Origin: Lachnospiraceae bacterium
GTDB taxonomy: Bacteria > Bacillota > Clostridia > Lachnospirales > Lachnospiraceae
DNA: 64,000 nt
Assembly: GCA_030825115.1 (NCBI GenBank)
Contig: JAPJQL010000004.1
Location: 1 to 64,000, forward strand
Reading direction: 5' to 3'
The notes below the pieces were generated by a model. It did no database searches. It saw only the letters and a program-made list of their open reading frames with translations, and was not told where the DNA came from. The translations under genes were made by a program, and so were the position numbers. Below, in pieces: positions 50,470 to 59,256 of the stretch. Numbering within the stretch: position 1 is the first letter of the stretch; every line of letters starts with the position of its first letter.

Positions 50470-50727
50470 CTACTCCCTCTCCTCTTTCACCCCCAGCAAG
50501 TAATCCGAAGAAACATGGAATACCTGCATGATCGCAAGAATCTCAATATCTGTCACATACCGTTTATTGTTTTCAATGCGGGTGATCACATCTTTTCCAA
50601 TATCATAACCCAGCAACTGAAACTCTCCCGCAAGCCTTCTCTGTGACATCCCCCTTTCATTCCTCAGTTCCTTCAGCCTGCTCGAGATATAATTTTTCCC
50701 GCCCATTTCTGTACGTGGCTTTGGCAT
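50470..50727 (-). CDS. XRE-family transcriptional regulator
   Basis: The 85-residue protein has a Cro/C1 helix-turn-helix at about residues 15-70 (RLKELRNERGMSQRRLAGEF, VITRIENNKRYVTDIEILAI) and the C-terminus FHVSSDYLLGVKEERE typical of short XRE repressors. It is divergent from small XRE copy B, with an inverted repeat between them, suggesting mutual or self regulation. The ribosome site AGAGGAGGA precedes the start. The ligand is unknown. Confidence 0.88.
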   Translation of the reverse strand: MPKPRTEMGGKNYISSRLKELRNERGMSQRRLAGEFQLLGYDIGKDVITRIENNKRYVTDIEILAIMQVFHVSSDYLLGVKEERE

Positions 50728-50746
50728 TTTGCAGTCCTCCTCTTTT

Positions 50747-50810
50747 GTATCACTTTTCCAACCTCAATCATACTAAAACGCAGAAATGGTATTGGTTGTA
50801 AAAATGATAC
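50747..50810. promoter_or_regulatory. Inverted-repeat operator between divergent XRE genes
   Basis: GTATCACTTTTCCAACC (50747-50763) and GGTTGTAAAAATGATAC (50794-50810) are inverted copies with 15 of 17 matching positions, 30 bases apart. The position between two divergent XRE genes fits a paired operator. Confidence 0.55.
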
Positions 50811-50831
50811 ACTGGAAATTTCTTCCATCTA

Positions 50832-50887
50832 CCAAATGTGGATAATATACTTTTCCGGTAAACGCTGGCACAATAGTACTGAGGTGA
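50832..50887 (+). promoter_or_regulatory. Conserved upstream block of small XRE cassette B
   Basis: Ungapped match (about 48 of 56) to 45075-45130, sharing GGATAATAT, CGCTGGCACAATAGTA-like sequence and GAGGTGA. Confidence 0.7.
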
Positions 50888-50892
50888 AAAAT

Positions 50893-51138
50893 ATGATTCT
50901 ATACGAGAGACTTTGGGAAACCATGAAAACAAAGAATATCAGCCAGTACCGCCTGATCAAATATCATCAGTTCAGTGCCGGCCAGATCGGACGTCTGAAG
51001 AAAAATGCCTACGTTTCTACGCATACGATTGAGACATTGTGCCGAATACTGGATTGCAATGTGGAGGACATCGTGGAATACCGGCCGGATGAACCTGTAG
51101 CTGAGTCGAAATCATCCGCAAAAGAAGGAGCCGTTTAA
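50893..51138 (+). CDS. Small XRE-like helix-turn-helix protein, copy B
   Basis: The 81-residue protein is nearly identical over its first 67 residues to copy A (ILYERLWETMKTKNISQYRL, GQIGRLKKNAYVSTHTIETL, VEDIVEYRPDEP) and differs in the tail (VAESKSSAKEGAV). The same small helix-turn-helix domain and the same upstream block indicate a cassette duplication across 5.7 kb. The start follows GAGGTGAAAAAT. A conserved terminator lies after it. Confidence 0.88.
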   Translation: MILYERLWETMKTKNISQYRLIKYHQFSAGQIGRLKKNAYVSTHTIETLCRILDCNVEDIVEYRPDEPVAESKSSAKEGAV

Positions 51139-51150
51139 TCTGTGACGGTC

Positions 51151-51192
51151 AAAAAAAGCACCAGGATTTTTGGGGAATCCTGATGCTTTTTC
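51151..51192 (+). terminator. Bidirectional terminator between XRE copy B and the aminotransferase gene
   Basis: AAAAAGCA-CAGGATT pairs with AATCCTG-ATGCTTTTT around a short loop, with an A-run before it and a T-run after it. Confidence 0.85.
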
Positions 51193-51200
51193 ATTTTCAT

Positions 51201-52043
51201 CTATTTCGTTTCATTCTGGTATTTTTCCATGTAAGCGTCCTGAATCAGTTTTACCAGCTCCGGAGCTTTGCCGCCCACCGGTGTTTTGTCCACGCTTGCC
51301 GCGCTTCTGCACAGCTGTGTAGAACTGGACACCAGGACTTCGTCTGCATCCATCAGCTCTGCCATCGTAAACGGCGTCTCATCAACCGGTATATTATGCT
51401 CTTTGCAGATCTGGATGATATGCTTTCTTGTGATGCCCGGCAGGATATAGTGGTCGGTCGGATGGGTGATCAATACGCCGTCTTTGATGATGCTGATATT
51501 GCTGTGTGCACACTCTGTCACGATCTCTCCGCGGTGGAAAACACACTCATCACATCCAAGTTCTTCCGCCTTCGTCGCCGCCATACAGTTTACCAGCAGG
51601 TTCAGCGTCTTGATATTGCAGTGCAGGAAACGAGTATCTTCCATCGTGGTCAGCAAAAGTTTCTTGGACTGGTCTTTGACCTTCATCGGCTTAATCGTCA
51701 CCCAGACGTTCGCTTTTACATCAGCCCCCGGGAAAATGTGGTTTCTGGGAGCCGTGCCGCGGGTCACCTGCCAGTAGAGCATCTGATCCGGTGCATCTAC
51801 CTTCTGTACCAGCTCAGTAAGCAGCTCTTTGAATGCTTCCTTTGTATACGGAATTTCTATCTTTATCAGACCTGCGCTGTTGTACAGACGTTCGATATGG
51901 TCATCCAGCGCAAAAATCTTATGGTTGCTCACCATCGTCGCCTCATAGACACCGTCGCCAAAATAACATACCCTGTCATTCATCGGCACCGTCATCTCAT
52001 CGATCGGTGCATATTTCCCGTTATAATATCCAAGATTCTCCAT
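51201..52043 (-). CDS. Class IV aminotransferase, D-amino acid or branched-chain type
   Basis: The 280-residue PLP enzyme is of fold type IV. It has GYYNGKYAPIDEMTVPMNDR at the start, YWQVTRGTAPRNHIFP, KTLNLLVNCMAATKAEELGC (catalytic Lys of the family: lysine in KTLNL), ECVFHRGEIVTECAHSNISI and ITRKHIIQIC. The TECAHSN pattern and the length of about 280 favour a D-alanine aminotransferase-type enzyme over BCAT, but the substrate is not certain. ATG 52043 gives the family start; a weaker in-frame ATG lies at 52070. Confidence 0.88.
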   Translation of the reverse strand: MENLGYYNGKYAPIDEMTVPMNDRVCYFGDGVYEATMVSNHKIFALDDHIERLYNSAGLIKIEIPYTKEAFKELLTELVQKVDAPDQMLYWQVTRGTAPRNHIFPGADVKANVWVTIKPMKVKDQSKKLLLTTMEDTRFLHCNIKTLNLLVNCMAATKAEELGCDECVFHRGEIVTECAHSNISIIKDGVLITHPTDHYILPGITRKHIIQICKEHNIPVDETPFTMAELMDADEVLVSSSTQLCRSAASVDKTPVGGKAPELVKLIQDAYMEKYQNETK

Positions 52044-52102
52044 CTTCCCATTCTCCCTTATCTTCGTCATTTGTAGTCAGACGATCATTTCATTTCGCCT
52101 AA

Positions 52103-52131
52103 ATATTAACACATCTTCACCGTGAAATCAA
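52103..52131 (-). promoter_or_regulatory. Promoter of the class IV aminotransferase gene
   Basis: On the minus strand TTGATT (52131-52126), a 17-base spacer and TAATAT (52108-52103), about 60 bases before the start codon. Confidence 0.6.
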
Positions 52132-52179
52132 CCAGATATGAACAGCCGTCCCGCCGTGGGGCACCGTTTGGTCCGCTCA

Positions 52180-54852
52180 TCATTTTGCATCCAGCCAGTT
52201 GTCCCCGGTGTGCGCCTCCACCTCCAGCGCCACCTGAAGGACCGCGGCATGTTTCATCTTATCGACAAGAATCTCTGTCACGGCTGTCACTTCACTCTCA
52301 TGCGCCTCCACCAAAAGCTCATCGTGTACCTGCAGTACGATCCTCGATTTCATGTTCCGGCTGCGAAGTTCCCGGTCCACCGCGATCATCGCAATCTTCA
52401 TGATGTCCGCAGCAGTACCCTGGATCGGGGAATTCATCGCCACCCGCTCCCCGAAGGAACGCTGCATGAAATTGGCTGATTTCAGTTCCGGTATCGGACG
52501 TTTCCTGCCAAACATGGTCGTCACATATCCCTGCTCTTTCCCCTGACTGACCAGATTGTCCAAAAATACCTTTACGCCCGGATACGTCTCAAAATATTTG
52601 TTGATATACTCGACCGCTTCCTTCCGGCTGATGCTCAAATCCTCGCTGAGCCCAAATGCGCTGATTCCATAGACAATCCCAAAGTTCACCGCCTTCGCAT
52701 TCCGCCGCTGCAGGGAAGTCACCTCCTCGAGTGGTGTATGGAAAACCTGCGAAGCCGTGATCGCATGGATATCCTGGGCATCCCGGTAGGCATTGATCAG
52801 GCGCTCATCCCCCGACATATGGGCAAGGATCCTCAGCTCAATCTGCGAATAATCCGCGTCCACAAATACATATCCGTCCTCCGGCACAAAGACCCTGCGG
52901 ATGGCGCGGCCCAGCTCCATCCTGACCGGGATGTTCTGGAGGTTGGGCTCGGTGCTGCTGATCCGCCCCGTTGCCGTGATCGTCTGATTGAATTTTCCAT
53001 GAATCCTTCCATCTTCCCGGATGTACACCGCCAGGCCTTCTGCATAGGTGGAATTCAGCTTGGTCAGCTGCCTGTAGTCCAGGATCATACGCACTACCGG
53101 ATACTCCGCCGCCAGCTTTTCCAGCACATCAGCCGCAGTGGAATAACCGGTCTTCGTCTTTTTACCATGCGGAAGCTGCATCCGCTCAAACAGGATTTCT
53201 CCAAGCTGTTTCGGGGAATTGATATTGAAAGTCTCTCCCGCCAGCTCATAGATCTCCTGTTCCAGCTTCGCGATCTTCACCTTTAAGTCATCCCCGTACT
53301 CCTTTAAATGCTCCTTGTCTACCCGCACCCCGGCCGTCTCCATATGGTACAGGCTGTAGATCAGCGGCATTTCCACCTGTTCAAACAGTTCGGACATGCC
53401 CTCCTCTCTCAGCTTTTCTTCCAGCACCGGGGCCGCCTTCCACGCGATATATCCCATATAGCAGGCACAGGTGACTGCTTTCTCCTCACCGTCAAGAAGC
53501 GCTGTCCCCAGCGGAGTTTTTCCAAGAAGGTCCGCCTGGGACGGAACAGTCATCTCCAGATAATCCCTTGCAAGGTCGTCGTAATCATAAGTATCCTTCA
53601 GCGGATTTAAAAGATAGCCTGCCACCCCGGCATCCATCACCGGGCTGCCATAGTCCAGCTTCAAAAGCCCAAGCTGCGCCTTTAAATTCAGCACGGAGGC
53701 CAAAAAGCCCCTGCCTGTTCCCTCATCCTGCTTCTTTTGGTAATGTGCCATCACAGTCTGCATCTTGTCACAAAGATATGCCCCCGTCACCAGCCCGGAT
53801 GCAGGGACTGCATAGCACTCCTCTTCCCCAAGGCAGATTGCAAGACCTTCCACTGCTCCCGCAGCTGACGTGATAAACTCAAACCCGATCCGGTCCACGC
53901 TCAGCGCCTTCTCAAAAATCTGCTCTGCTCCCCCCAGGTCTTCCACCAGCCAAAAATTTTCTTCCACCGAACTTCCGCCCATCTGCGCCGCATCAAAACG
54001 GGTCAGGATAGACTTAAATTCCAGCCGCTTCATGTACTGGTATGCCTCCGGCGTATAGAGATTTCCAATCTCCGCATCTTCATAAGAAAAATCAATCGGA
54101 CAGTCCAGACAGATCGTAGCAAGCTCCTTGCTCATCACTGCCATATCATAATGTTCCGCCAGCGCCTTCTGCGCCCGCGGCGGCTTGATCTCCTCCAGAT
54201 GGGCATAGGCGTTCTCAATACTGCCATACGCGACGACCAGATTGGTCGCCGTCTTTTCCCCGATGGAAGGAACGCCCGGAATATTATCGGAGGCATCTCC
54301 CATCAGCGCCTTCACATCGATGAATTCAACCGGAGTCACCTGGTACTCCCGCTTTACATCTTCCGGATAATAATCCTTTACCTCCGTGCCGCCCCTGCTG
54401 GTCTTCGGAATCCGTATCTTGATCCGCTCATCCGCAAGCTGCAGAAGGTCCCGGTCGCCGGATACCACGGATACCTCCACGCCTTCGGCCGCATTGCGCT
54501 TTGCCAGCGTGCCAAGGATATCGTCCGCCTCATAGCCCGCCATCGTCATGATCGGCACGCCCATCGCGGCAAGCACTTCCTTCATCAGCGGAACCTGCTC
54601 CCGCAGCTCTTCCGGCATCGGCTTCCTCGTCCCCTTATAATCCGGAAATTTTTTATGGCGGAATGTCGGCTCCTTCAGATCGAACGCCACCGCCAGATGA
54701 TCCGCCTTTTCCTCCTCCAGTATCTTAAACATAATATTGAGGAACCCGTACACCGCATTGGTGTGAAGTCCCTCAGAGTTCGTCAGATCCGGCACGCCGT
54801 AAAATGCCCGGTTTAAAATACTGTGCCCGTCTATCAAAACAAGTTTTCCCAT
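52180..54852 (-). CDS. polA: DNA polymerase I
   Basis: In 890 residues, an N-terminal 5' nuclease (GKLVLIDGHSILNRAFYGVP; Asp-rich MTMAGYEADDILGTLAK; ALMGDASDNIPGVPSIGEKT) covers residues 1-290. A middle domain occupies the 3'-5' exonuclease place without the DxE and YxxxD catalytic motifs, so proofreading is probably lost. The family A polymerase domain follows with motif A VDADYSQIELRILAHMSGDE, motif B RRNAKAVNFGIVYGIS and motif C VLQVHDELLVEA. It serves DNA repair and Okazaki fragment maturation. The start follows AAGGAGAACCAGAC. Confidence 0.98.
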   Translation of the reverse strand: MGKLVLIDGHSILNRAFYGVPDLTNSEGLHTNAVYGFLNIMFKILEEEKADHLAVAFDLKEPTFRHKKFPDYKGTRKPMPEELREQVPLMKEVLAAMGVPIMTMAGYEADDILGTLAKRNAAEGVEVSVVSGDRDLLQLADERIKIRIPKTSRGGTEVKDYYPEDVKREYQVTPVEFIDVKALMGDASDNIPGVPSIGEKTATNLVVAYGSIENAYAHLEEIKPPRAQKALAEHYDMAVMSKELATICLDCPIDFSYEDAEIGNLYTPEAYQYMKRLEFKSILTRFDAAQMGGSSVEENFWLVEDLGGAEQIFEKALSVDRIGFEFITSAAGAVEGLAICLGEEECYAVPASGLVTGAYLCDKMQTVMAHYQKKQDEGTGRGFLASVLNLKAQLGLLKLDYGSPVMDAGVAGYLLNPLKDTYDYDDLARDYLEMTVPSQADLLGKTPLGTALLDGEEKAVTCACYMGYIAWKAAPVLEEKLREEGMSELFEQVEMPLIYSLYHMETAGVRVDKEHLKEYGDDLKVKIAKLEQEIYELAGETFNINSPKQLGEILFERMQLPHGKKTKTGYSTAADVLEKLAAEYPVVRMILDYRQLTKLNSTYAEGLAVYIREDGRIHGKFNQTITATGRISSTEPNLQNIPVRMELGRAIRRVFVPEDGYVFVDADYSQIELRILAHMSGDERLINAYRDAQDIHAITASQVFHTPLEEVTSLQRRNAKAVNFGIVYGISAFGLSEDLSISRKEAVEYINKYFETYPGVKVFLDNLVSQGKEQGYVTTMFGRKRPIPELKSANFMQRSFGERVAMNSPIQGTAADIMKIAMIAVDRELRSRNMKSRIVLQVHDELLVEAHESEVTAVTEILVDKMKHAAVLQVALEVEAHTGDNWLDAK

Positions 54853-54877
54853 GTCTGGTTCTCCTTTATAAATGTAA

Positions 54878-55216
54878 TCATGCCTGAATCCACATCCTGA
54901 ACTGCAGGATCAATGCCGTCAGCACCCCTGTCGCACACAGCGTATTGACTGCGTAGGTAATCACCTTCCGAAGCCGCACGGTCCTGACCTTCAGCCATGC
55001 CATGTCCAGACTCTCCTCCAGAGCGCCGGTGATATCGTAGGCACCGGTGCCGGAATCCAGCTGTTTGAGGCCAACCGCCACCGTATAGTAAATCTCCAGT
55101 TCCTCCTTGCAGGAATCACAGGTTCTGACATGATTCAGAAATGTCTCCAGCTCCTTTTCTCCCAGCTCACAATTGATATAAGGCATGACCATCTTTTCCG
55201 CTTCCTTACAGGTCAT
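54878..55216 (-). CDS. Zinc-finger (zf-HC2-like) membrane protein, anti-sigma-like
   Basis: The 112-residue protein starts MTCKEAEKMVMPYINCELGE and has the HxxxCxxC pattern (FLNHVRTCDSCKEEL) of zinc-binding anti-sigma domains. It ends with one membrane segment (VNTLCATGVLTALILQF). No sigma factor gene is adjacent, so its partner is unknown. ATG 55216 has GGAGGTG upstream; the open frame continues further but without a ribosome site. Confidence 0.8.
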   Translation of the reverse strand: MTCKEAEKMVMPYINCELGEKELETFLNHVRTCDSCKEELEIYYTVAVGLKQLDSGTGAYDITGALEESLDMAWLKVRTVRLRKVITYAVNTLCATGVLTALILQFRMWIQA

Positions 55217-55267
55217 CGTCGCGGCACCTCCCTCCGTCACAGCGTGATAAATGATTCCCTGACTCCT

Positions 55268-55296
55268 ATCATACAATACTCTGCCGTTATTTTCAA
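55268..55296 (-). promoter_or_regulatory. Promoter of the anti-sigma-like gene
   Basis: On the minus strand TTGAAA (55296-55291), a 17-base spacer and TATGAT (55273-55268), about 52 bases upstream of the start. Confidence 0.6.
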
Positions 55297-55321
55297 TAAA
55301 ACCCAATTTTTTTTCAGAATG

Positions 55322-55350
55322 TTGACGAGCCGGACCATCTCTGCTAGAAT
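55322..55350 (+). promoter_or_regulatory. dapL promoter
   Basis: TTGACG (55322-55327), a 17-base spacer and TAGAAT (55345-55350), 44 bases before the start codon. Confidence 0.7.
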
Positions 55351-55393
55351 CAACAATCATGACAACCTACACACGACAGAAAGGATATTCCCC

Positions 55394-56590
55394 ATGCCAA
55401 AATTGAATGAGAATTACCAGAATCTGAAAGAAAGCTACCTGTTTGCTGAGATTGCCCACCGGGTAGCTGCCTATACCGAAAGAAATCCCGAGAAGCCTGT
55501 CATCCGCCTCGGCATCGGCGATGTCACCCTCCCCCTGGGCGAGCAGGCCTTAAAAGGGCTGCATGAAGGCGTCGATGCAATGGCCTCCTCCCGCACCTTC
55601 AAAGGCTACGGTCCCGAGCAGGGCTATGGATTTTTACGGGAAGCAATCTCTGCTTATTATGCACAAAACGGCGTGAATGTAGACGCAGGCGACATCTTTA
55701 TCTCCGACGGAGCAAAAAGCGACACCGGCAACATCTCAGAACTGTTTGCCGACGACAATGTTATCCTGATCCCGGACCCGGTCTATCCGGTCTATGTGGA
55801 TTCCAATGTGATGAACGGGAAAAAGATCACCTATCTGTCCGGCAACGCAGAAAACGACTTTCTTCCGATGCCGGATCGGAGTCTCCATGCAGATATCATC
55901 TACCTCTGCTCCCCCAACAATCCTACCGGAGCCGTATATAACAGGGAGCAGCTAAAAGAATGGGTAGACTACGCGCTGGAAAATGAGGCAGTTATTTTGT
56001 TCGATTCTGCATATGAGGCGTTTATCACCGACCCGTCGCTGCCGCGAAGCATCTTTGCCATCGAGGGGGCAAAGCGCTGCGCGATCGAGTTCTGCTCCCT
56101 CTCAAAGACCGCAGGCTTTACCGGAACCCGGTGCGGGTATACGGTAGTTCCAAAGGAACTGGTATTCACCGCATCAGACGGCGCTGAGATGTCCCTGCAC
56201 GCGATGTGGAACCGCAGGCAGTCCACCAAGTTCAACGGGACCTCCTATATCGTACAGAGCGGCGCTGCCGCCGTCTTTACGAAAGAAGGCATGGACGAGT
56301 GCAGAAAAAATCTCCGCTATTATCAGGAGAATGCCAAAATCATCGCAGATACCCTGACGAGGAAAGGCATCCGTTTCTTTGGTGGCGTACACTCCCCTTA
56401 TATTTGGTTTGAATGCCCGAATGGAATGGAATCCTGGGATTTCTTTGACGAGCTCTTAAACAAGATTCAGGTTGTCGGAACACCTGGCGCCGGATTTGGG
56501 GAGAATGGGAAGAATTACTTCCGCCTCACTGCCTTTGGCAGCCGTGAAAATACGATGGAAGCAATGAGACGGTTCGAGAACAATATTTAA
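55394..56590 (+). CDS. dapL: LL-diaminopimelate aminotransferase
   Basis: Converts tetrahydrodipicolinate directly to LL-diaminopimelate with glutamate in lysine and cell-wall synthesis. The 398-residue class I PLP enzyme has the family start NENYQNLKESYLFAEIAHRV, RLGIGDVTLPLG, YGPEQGYGFLREAI, CSPNNPTGAVYNR and the PLP Lys in EFCSLSKTAGFTGTRCGY. This is the one-step diaminopimelate route common in Clostridia. The start at 55394 follows AAAGGATATTCCCC, the only plausible site. Confidence 0.96.
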   Translation: MPKLNENYQNLKESYLFAEIAHRVAAYTERNPEKPVIRLGIGDVTLPLGEQALKGLHEGVDAMASSRTFKGYGPEQGYGFLREAISAYYAQNGVNVDAGDIFISDGAKSDTGNISELFADDNVILIPDPVYPVYVDSNVMNGKKITYLSGNAENDFLPMPDRSLHADIIYLCSPNNPTGAVYNREQLKEWVDYALENEAVILFDSAYEAFITDPSLPRSIFAIEGAKRCAIEFCSLSKTAGFTGTRCGYTVVPKELVFTASDGAEMSLHAMWNRRQSTKFNGTSYIVQSGAAAVFTKEGMDECRKNLRYYQENAKIIADTLTRKGIRFFGGVHSPYIWFECPNGMESWDFFDELLNKIQVVGTPGAGFGENGKNYFRLTAFGSRENTMEAMRRFENNI

Positions 56591-56678
56591 GGGAAAATAA
56601 TATTCGGGAAATAATATTTAGAAAAAACACTTGCCAAAACGCCACTCATGTGCTAGAATATGAACGTTGCACAAGCAC

Positions 56679-56761
56679 GCCGGCGTGGCGGAATGGCAGA
56701 CGCATCAGACTCAAAATCTGACGGGGGCAACCTCGTGCCGGTTCGAGTCCGGCTGCCGGCA
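56679..56761 (+). tRNA. tRNA-Leu, anticodon CAA
   Basis: Class II tRNA of 83 bases. The acceptor stem is GCCGGCG/TGCCGGC (last pair G-U) with discriminator A. The anticodon arm TCAGA-CTCAAAA-TCTGA gives anticodon CAA, which reads UUG. A long variable arm follows (CGGGGGCAACCTCGT), then the T-arm GCCGG-TTCGAGT-CCGGC. The CCA end is not encoded. Confidence 0.96.
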
Positions 56762-56776
56762 TTCCTTGGCAGGGGC

Positions 56777-56816
56777 AAAAAAGTCTTGAAAACCTACGGG
56801 TTTTTAAGGCTTTTTC
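56777..56816 (+). terminator. Rho-independent terminator after tRNA-Leu
   Basis: AAAAAAGTCTTGAAAACC pairs with GGTTTTTAAGGCTTTTT (G-U pairs included) around a short TAC loop, ending in five T. Confidence 0.85.
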
Positions 56817-56907
56817 TCTTTATCCGGTCCATCTGCCCTGATCCGGCACCCATCCCCCTCTCCCACCATATAATGATAACAAATCAATCCCTAATCCGAG
56901 GACACAC

Positions 56908-57510
56908 ATGAACAATGACCCCCGCGGCACCCTCGTACAGCAAGGAAACCTGATGCGCATCGACAACGCCTTTGTCGAAGAATCGTCATGCATGAACGAT
57001 TCCAATGGCTTTCTGGTTGTCTCATACGCTGTGCGTGGAGCCAATCAGACTACATCCATCGAGACGATCAGGCTCAATGTCAACCGGAATACCGTAATCT
57101 TAAATTCATTTGGCCGGCGAACCAGTTTATGCCGGATTCGCAAAGGTTCGTGGATCAATGCCGTATTTTCTTCCCGCATGACAAAAAGCATCCCGCCACA
57201 GTCGAACGCCCTGCTCATTCTGGTCAGAAGGCCATCGCAAAACCTGGCGCCTGTGGTCACAACCGCGCGGGTTGCTTCCGTAGACCCCGTGGGCAATTTC
57301 CTTTATACGGGAAGCCCCAATCAGATTGACAGCCAGACCAGATATGTCATCACCAACTCCACTGCCATCATAAACAGCAATGGAAGGCAGGTCGGCATCC
57401 GTGCGCTCCGCCCCGGTCAGATGGTCAGAATCACACATGCAAACTTTCAGACAGCCAGCATTCCGCCACAGACAACGGCATATCATATCCAAATCCTGTC
57501 TGAATTCTGA
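56908..57510 (+). CDS. Protein of unknown function with two homologous beta-rich repeats
   Basis: The 200-residue protein consists of two related halves. Each ends in a similar motif: MTKSIPPQSNALLILV (residues about 91-106) and QTASIPPQTTAYHIQIL (about 182-198). Each also has an RxNxxTxI..NS-type strand (NRNTVILNSFGR; ITNSTAIINSNGR). The halves are rich in Asn, Thr, Ile and Arg and predicted to be beta, with no membrane segment or signal peptide. It starts 147 bases after tRNA-Leu; GAGGACACAC precedes the ATG. I do not recognise the family. Confidence 0.7.
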   Translation: MNNDPRGTLVQQGNLMRIDNAFVEESSCMNDSNGFLVVSYAVRGANQTTSIETIRLNVNRNTVILNSFGRRTSLCRIRKGSWINAVFSSRMTKSIPPQSNALLILVRRPSQNLAPVVTTARVASVDPVGNFLYTGSPNQIDSQTRYVITNSTAIINSNGRQVGIRALRPGQMVRITHANFQTASIPPQTTAYHIQILSEF

Positions 57511-57629
57511 TTCCGGGGCTCTGCCCCGGCAAAAAACTTTATCTGGCGCACCACCGTCTTTCTATGATATAATAGCTTCAATCGCCGCATGTCTGCCGAC
57601 AGCCATATGGCGTAATTGCGAGGAGGAAT

Positions 57630-57890
57630 ATGATGGAAGAATTATATCAGCTGATTGAAGAAAAGATTGCCAGGTCCGGATATCCGGTTCCTGTCAGCGG
57701 AGAAGAGATATACAATGAAGTCTGTGACGAGATCGACCAGAAGGAGCCGGGCGCTTATCTTCTTATGGTCAAAAAAGACGGAAACGTTTTCTTTGAATAC
57801 AAAGTAAATATCTTAGAAGACCAGTTCGACCTGACCGCTCTGGATATCCATACCCCGGAGCAGGTTTATCATGTCGATTTTGACGCTTAA
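57630..57890 (+). CDS. Small acidic protein of unknown function
   Basis: The 86-residue acidic, soluble protein has a helical N-terminus (MMEELYQLIEEKIARSGY), then SGEEIYNEVCDEIDQKEPGA and a beta-type end (LLMVKKDGNVFFEYKVNIL). The perfect ribosome site AGGAGGAATATG supports translation. Bases 57511-57629 contain only a weak TATAAT at about 57565. Confidence 0.7.
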   Translation: MMEELYQLIEEKIARSGYPVPVSGEEIYNEVCDEIDQKEPGAYLLMVKKDGNVFFEYKVNILEDQFDLTALDIHTPEQVYHVDFDA

Positions 57891-57924
57891 CATTGCTCAT
57901 CTAAAAACATCTGTTAAACTACAA

Positions 57925-57946
57925 AGCGCTGCCCACTGGCAGCGCT
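57925..57946 (-). terminator. Terminator after uraA
   Basis: AGCGCTGCC and GGCAGCGCT form a perfect 9-bp stem with a 4-base loop; on the minus strand TTTGTAGTTT follows. It lies between the convergent small acidic protein and uraA genes. Confidence 0.7.
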
Positions 57947-58002
57947 CTGAGATATCGGCAAGATCGCCGTTCTTTTGGCCCACTTATCATTGCAGCCGGT
58001 TC

Positions 58003-59256
58003 CTATCTGTCATTCGTCAGTTCCAGCCTGTCCAAAACATAGAATACCAGGCTCAGGATCATACCGACCACACACGCCAGCACCATACCGGTCAGCTGGA
58101 TGTTCCCAACCTTCAGCGCAATTCCGGAAAGTCCGGTTACAAAGATCACCGAGGTCAGCGCCAAATTCCTGGATTTTCCGTAATCCACCTGAGAATCTAC
58201 CAGGATCCGCAGACCGGAAGTGCCGATCATACCATAGAGCAGGAAAGAAATACCGCCGATGACAGGTCCCGGAATCGTACTGATCAGCGTGGACAGCTTG
58301 CCTACAAAGGAACAGATGATAGATAACACTGCTGCTCCGGCAATAACCCGGACGCTGTAAACCCTAGTAACCGCCATAACACCGATATTTTCCCCATAGG
58401 TGGTCGTCGGCACAGAACCAATCAGACCGGAGATCATCGTGGAGAAATTGTCTCCAAACAGAGAGCGGTGCAGACCCGGGTCCTCCAGCAAATCCCTTCC
58501 CACGATCTTACTCGTAACCACCTGATGTCCGATGTGCTCGGAGGTGATGACCAGGATAACAGGAAGGATGATCATGATCGCCTCCAGATTAAACTTTGGA
58601 GTCGAAAAGTTTGGAATTGCAAAGATTGGCGCATTGATCACTTCCGTGAAGTCCACGATTCCACAGATGATCGCCGAAGCATAACCGGCAAGCACCGCGA
58701 TCAGAATCGGAATGACCGAAAGGAATTTGCGGAACAGGATAGAACCAAATACCGCCGTTCCCAGCGTCACCAGAAATACGATCAGGTTTGCAGGCAAAAT
58801 CTTCTCATCCAGCAGCCCTGCGTTGCTTGCCGCCGTAGAAGAAAGCTCCAAACCGATCAGCGCTACGACAGGTCCCATCGCTGCCGGCGGAAGTACCACA
58901 TCAATCCATTTGGTGCCGAACTTGTAAACAATAAATGCAAGAATACATCCGCAAAAACCTACGACTACGAAACCTCCCAGCGCATATGCATACCCAAAGT
59001 TGGCGATGACAATGCCCGCCGGCGCCAGAAATGCAAAACTGGAACCGAGATACGCCGGTGCCTTCCCCTTTGTAACAAAGATGAACAGCAGCGTTCCCAG
59101 ACCGTTCATAAACAGTACGATGGCGGGATTGATCCCGAACAGAAACGGCACCAGAACCGACGCTCCAAACATCGCAAACATGTGCTGGATGCTCAGCGGG
59201 ACCAACAGTTTAAAGGGCACTTTTTCTTCCACCTGAATCACTCTTTGATTCTCCAT
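58003..59256 (-). CDS. uraA: Uracil/xanthine permease, NCS2 family
   Basis: The 417-residue membrane transporter has about 14 membrane segments and imports uracil with protons. Family marks are VPLSIQHMFAMFGASVLVPF at the start, SSFAFLAPAGIV, the GxxLxxxGxxP-like TYGENIGVMAVTRVYS, and ITSEHIGHQVV near the substrate site (Glu and His). The cassette near upp (60392) completes uracil salvage. The start follows AATGGAGGTAGAGT. The -10/-35 is weak (TAGACG, then TAATAA). Confidence 0.94.
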   Translation of the reverse strand: MENQRVIQVEEKVPFKLLVPLSIQHMFAMFGASVLVPFLFGINPAIVLFMNGLGTLLFIFVTKGKAPAYLGSSFAFLAPAGIVIANFGYAYALGGFVVVGFCGCILAFIVYKFGTKWIDVVLPPAAMGPVVALIGLELSSTAASNAGLLDEKILPANLIVFLVTLGTAVFGSILFRKFLSVIPILIAVLAGYASAIICGIVDFTEVINAPIFAIPNFSTPKFNLEAIMIILPVILVITSEHIGHQVVTSKIVGRDLLEDPGLHRSLFGDNFSTMISGLIGSVPTTTYGENIGVMAVTRVYSVRVIAGAAVLSIICSFVGKLSTLISTIPGPVIGGISFLLYGMIGTSGLRILVDSQVDYGKSRNLALTSVIFVTGLSGIALKVGNIQLTGMVLACVVGMILSLVFYVLDRLELTNDR

